Positions 60,465 through 64,000 of a DNA stretch of 64,000 bases are shown in pieces. Position numbers and translations under genes: made by a program. Positions within the stretch are counted from its first letter, which is position 1, and the number at the start of each line of letters is the position of its first letter. The DNA comes from Loxodes magnus (taxonomy: Eukaryota > Ciliophora > Karyorelictea > Loxodida > Loxodidae), in assembly GCA_946699065.1 (NCBI GenBank), contig CAMPDV010000240.1, positions 310,001 through 374,000 on the forward strand, given 5' to 3'. The notes beneath the pieces are model-generated. The model saw nothing but the letters and a program-made list of their open reading frames with translations. It was not told the origin of the DNA and did not search any database.

Positions 60465-63285
60465 CCTCTAGTTCCAATATGGTGTAAAAAATGGCTGACT
60501 TATTAAATAGAAGATTTAAAGCTAGCCATTAAATAATAGGGTTAGTATACTTAAAACTAAATAGTAGCAAATATGTAATTAAAGAGATAAGAAGAGCAAA
60601 TTCTTAAAAATAGCTTACTAGTACATCTTTATCTATTTTTTGAATACTAACTAGTTAAAGTACCTTAGTCTCTACTATGCTATGATCAATTCTATTTCTT
60701 CACTCTACTAAGAATTTCAAATGCCATTGTAAAAGGGGACTTTTAAATGCTTCCAGGTATTCTGTACTGTTTATTAAAAGTTCGAACTAATGTAGTTGTA
60801 GGAGTGTGAGAAGCTTGGATTCCTTTTAATGGGATAACTTAGAAAGCTAGACTATCCAGTCTTGAGTAGACCTAGATCTTAAAGGTAGATTATACAGAAC
60901 ATGGTTATTTGATTCTGACTAAAGTAAGAGAAGTATACCTTCATAGAGATCTCGCGAATATCACAAGACGAAGTGCTAAAGATCAATATAAGTAAAGGAC
61001 TTTGATTAGCAAAGTATCTGAAAATATGTTCCTAATAACTGGCAGTATTCTTAAAATACTCCTTAAGATTATTTAACTTTAACCTTTTGTTCTATCGATC
61101 TTAATTAAAACGTCTCACTTCTAATTACTTAGATAATAGAATAAACTTTCATTATTTGAGAGCATATAGAGACTAATGTCAGTATAAAGGAGAACGATTA
61201 GAAGGTTTTTCTGTTTAAGAACTTAGAAATTGATTCTGTAAAAGGCTAAACTATTTGATGCCGTTAGCTTATAGAAGTTTTGAGTAGTAAGAAAAGGGAG
61301 TTAGCAAAGCTTAAGAGATGAAGATGGTAAATGCTTAGGATGGGAAAGAAGATTGATAATTGGATACCTTTGACTAATTAAATACTGAAATAGAGTATTA
61401 TAAGGGTAATGGTACAAAAAGGATAATGAAAGGAAGGTTGATCAGGTTGTTTTTGAGATGTTGGAATGAGAGTGAAGTGTAGCTAGTCTCATGTTTAAAT
61501 TCAGAAATTTGAAAAATAAGTAAAAGAAAAAGAAAAACTCAAGGAAAATAACCAGAGGAAAACTAGGCTTGATAGTACAAACTTAATCTCCCGTTTAAAA
61601 GACAGAATCACTATTTGACATGCACGTTTTGATATATTAAAAATGCTAAATATCTGCAAAGTTATGTTGATTAGGAACCTAAGGAAACTACTTAATTAAA
61701 TAGTCTGACTAATGAGAAAGTTTGGCTGAAGGGTAATTAGCTCTCTAACTATGTTAATTAAGGTTTTTAACTAAACTAGTTAAGAAATGAAAAGGACTTC
61801 TGTTTGGAAAGGCAGAAGAGACGTTCTGTATTGTCATATCTTTTTAAAAAGGTAAACTAATACCAAGACCTAAGCGTTTAGATAGAAATAACGCTATAGA
61901 GAAGAGTTTGAGAATAAAGGGGTTAGGTATAAAGTCAGTTATCCAGTCGTTATGCTTTAACTACTTAATTTCAATTATTACTGGAATAGCACAAGCATAA
62001 GAAAATTGAAGATGATATGATGCGATGGGAATAAAGCATCCTAAACAGAGAATATACTGGGTTCTAAAAGTTGGAAAATTGACTCCATATTCAAGTAACT
62101 AGATACAAAATAAAGCAAGAAAATAACAATTGCATGAAGGAACTAACTAAAGAGAAAGCTTCTTGACCATACCATTATAGAAGAAATGTTGATTGCACAA
62201 ATAGAATTGCAGTATAGGAAGCAAGTTACCATGTTTTACCCAACATAAGGAAAGAAAAATTTGATAGCAGAAAAAAAATTATCCAGTACTAAAATAAATG
62301 GCACTTTATCAGCTAAACGAACAAGAGTTCAAGCGTTTTTATTATGAACCAAGATAATAACAAACAGTTAAATATCTCTTTTCTCCACATATTATTATTT
62401 CTAACTCCCTTCAAAAAAGAAGGCAAAAAGTAATAAATCTAAGCTAGTAAATGTCTTAAAACTATCCTTCATAAAAATTTATAATATTAAGCAATTCTAA
62501 GCAGTACTAAGTTAAATAACTCTATTTCTGGTAAAAGAGCCAAGTGAGAGATTATATAAGAGTAGATAAGTAAAAGGGATTAAATATCAGTATGAAGTAA
62601 GAGATCTTAAAAGATTGATAGCATTTAGCAATACTTAGAGTATAAAGTATCTAGTTTTGATTTATACTTTTAATTGAGCATTTAGTATATAAAGGAGATA
62701 GGAAGATGTAACTAGAAGGTGAAGATATGAATGGTTGGGATTTTGTTAGTTTAGGTTAGATTTAAACTAAATAGTTTAAGAGTGGCAAGGATATTTGAAG
62801 GAAGATCAAAAGCAGATTAGTTGGTATTATAACATAGAACTTAGATAAATCGAATGCTTAGCTTCTTTATATTTAAAGTAAAAACCCAAAATAGGGTTAG
62901 CGTTAAAAGGTGGGGTTTTAATCTCATAACCATGTTTGTTTAGCTTAACTAAAAAAGTAACATCTAGCTTTTCTAAAAGTCCTAAAAGAGCAAGATTAAA
63001 ATACATTTATCTATATACAATGATAATATTGGTAAGGAATAGTTTAAACTGTATATATAAAAAGGCTAAGATTACTATGATTAATGATATTTTAGTAATG
63101 CTTAAGTAGAATAAGGATATTAGAAGTTTAAGGTAAACAATTCAATACTAGAGTGATTGGAGGTACCAAAGAATTCAATTCTTAGTCAATGTTGAATAGT
63201 CAAGCAACATGGATAAAATACAGAAACTAAGCTAGAAAATGTGGTTATAAAAACATTATAGAGTGAAGATTAGATTGAAGCTAAA
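60465..63285. other. Intergenic, no supported gene
   Basis: The upstream flank of Myb copy 4 lacks the long 5' similarity seen between copies 1 and 2. The plus strand is purine-rich between 61100 and 62300, but no frame has a motif. No repeat or RNA gene was recognised. Confidence 0.4.
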
Positions 63286-63620
63286 CAAGCAAAATAAAGA
63301 GGTTACTATACATATGGATGAAGAAGGTTATAATTCAACAAGATGCTTGATTTTTATAAGGAAAGAAGAAATAGACTGGTTTAAGAAGGTGAACATTTAG
63401 GAGATTTCTTAATCTCATAAAAAGCTAAGAATGCATTTTTTCTGACCATTAATGATCCATGAGCAGACTTGAGGGAAAAAGTAAGTATTTCAAGACTTCC
63501 TAACTTTTTTAATATTATCTACCTATTAAAATATCATCTTAATCCTTATGAAATAACTAAGAAAAAATAGTTTGAATCTATCTCAATAATATTATAATAG
63601 GATAAGATCATACTAAGGGT
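63286..63620 (+). CDS. Possible partial CDS with TGA as Trp
   Basis: One plus frame reads NKMLDFYKERRNRLVQEGEH, then GDFLISQKAKNAFFLTINDP, then x-ADLREK, where x is TGA. The text is strongly protein-like and mixed alpha/beta, but the family is unknown and neither end can be set. 63621-64000 holds nothing recognised. Confidence 0.32.
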
Positions 63621-64000
63621 TATACTATACGATTCAGTAAGAAAAAAAGTATAAACTCAGTTTAGCAAATCGATAAAAAGAACAATTTGAATACCTTTTC
63701 CAACTCACCAGTTTTAATACCAATTGAATATTTGAAAAGATTTGAGTGATAAAAGGAGACAGTAGAATTAACTTAACTAGATATATTTATATGGTACTTA
63801 ATGAGTCAAGAAGAGATATATATTAAGCAGTACTATAAAAGAGAAAATAAGAGCAAAAGTAATTTATAAGAAGATCTATACTTAAGAAGTAATTAAAGTA
63901 TAAAAGGCTTATTTATCTAGATCCTTCAATGCTATGCAATAATCAAGTTAGCAGATTTCATAAATGAAGGTAATATTAGAAGATATATAATTTTATTAGA

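Noticed and set aside
1-64000. tRNA genes, CRISPR arrays, telomeric C4A4-type repeats
   Set aside because: I looked for T-loop-like words, regularly spaced repeats and telomere units and found none that hold up.

Overview
The window is nuclear DNA of a ciliate. The clearest genes read TAA and TAG as glutamine: a calcium-dependent protein kinase (minus, 41834-43240), an NBR1-type autophagy receptor (plus, 32010-33614) and a family of two-repeat Myb proteins. Each translates to full length with all its domains only under that code, and each has TGA at or near its natural end. Several other genes carry in-frame TGA where tryptophan is expected (kelch, LRR, zinc-knuckle, and a small two-copy family whose flanking codons change mostly silently). 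One gene needs tiny GT-AG introns of 17-23 nt to stay in frame. Q = TAA/TAG, W = TGA, TGA also as stop, and tiny introns together suggest a karyorelict-type (NCBI table 27) or Condylostoma-like (table 28) ciliate. The species cannot be fixed from the sequence.

Layout. 1-7.8 kb is extremely AT-rich with no credible gene. 8-19.5 kb is an accessory-looking cluster: four CCHC zinc-knuckle, Gag-like ORFs in both orientations, an LRR protein, a two-copy family of unknown function, a kelch protein and a 253-bp direct repeat. 19.5-32 kb has a second kelch gene and long stretches that look coding but whose frames cannot be settled. 32-33.6 kb is the NBR1 gene. 37-38.7, 48.7-50.2, 53.3-54.2 and 59.2-60.5 kb hold four copies of one Myb gene, alternating plus/minus; the plus copy at 53 kb is broken. 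Between them lie the kinase and a 671-aa unknown protein with four small introns. 60.5-64 kb has only weak candidates.

Caution: when all three classic stop codons can be sense, every frame is open in AT-rich DNA, so ORF length proves little. High confidence is kept for genes with recognisable domains, conserved copies or intron-restored frames. Most conventional-code ORFs of 60-110 codons here are shadows and are omitted.

Functionally the window mixes housekeeping or signalling genes (Ca2+ kinase, autophagy receptor), a recently amplified Myb-like DNA-binding family, and a repeat-rich region with nucleocapsid-like zinc knuckles that may derive from retroelements.
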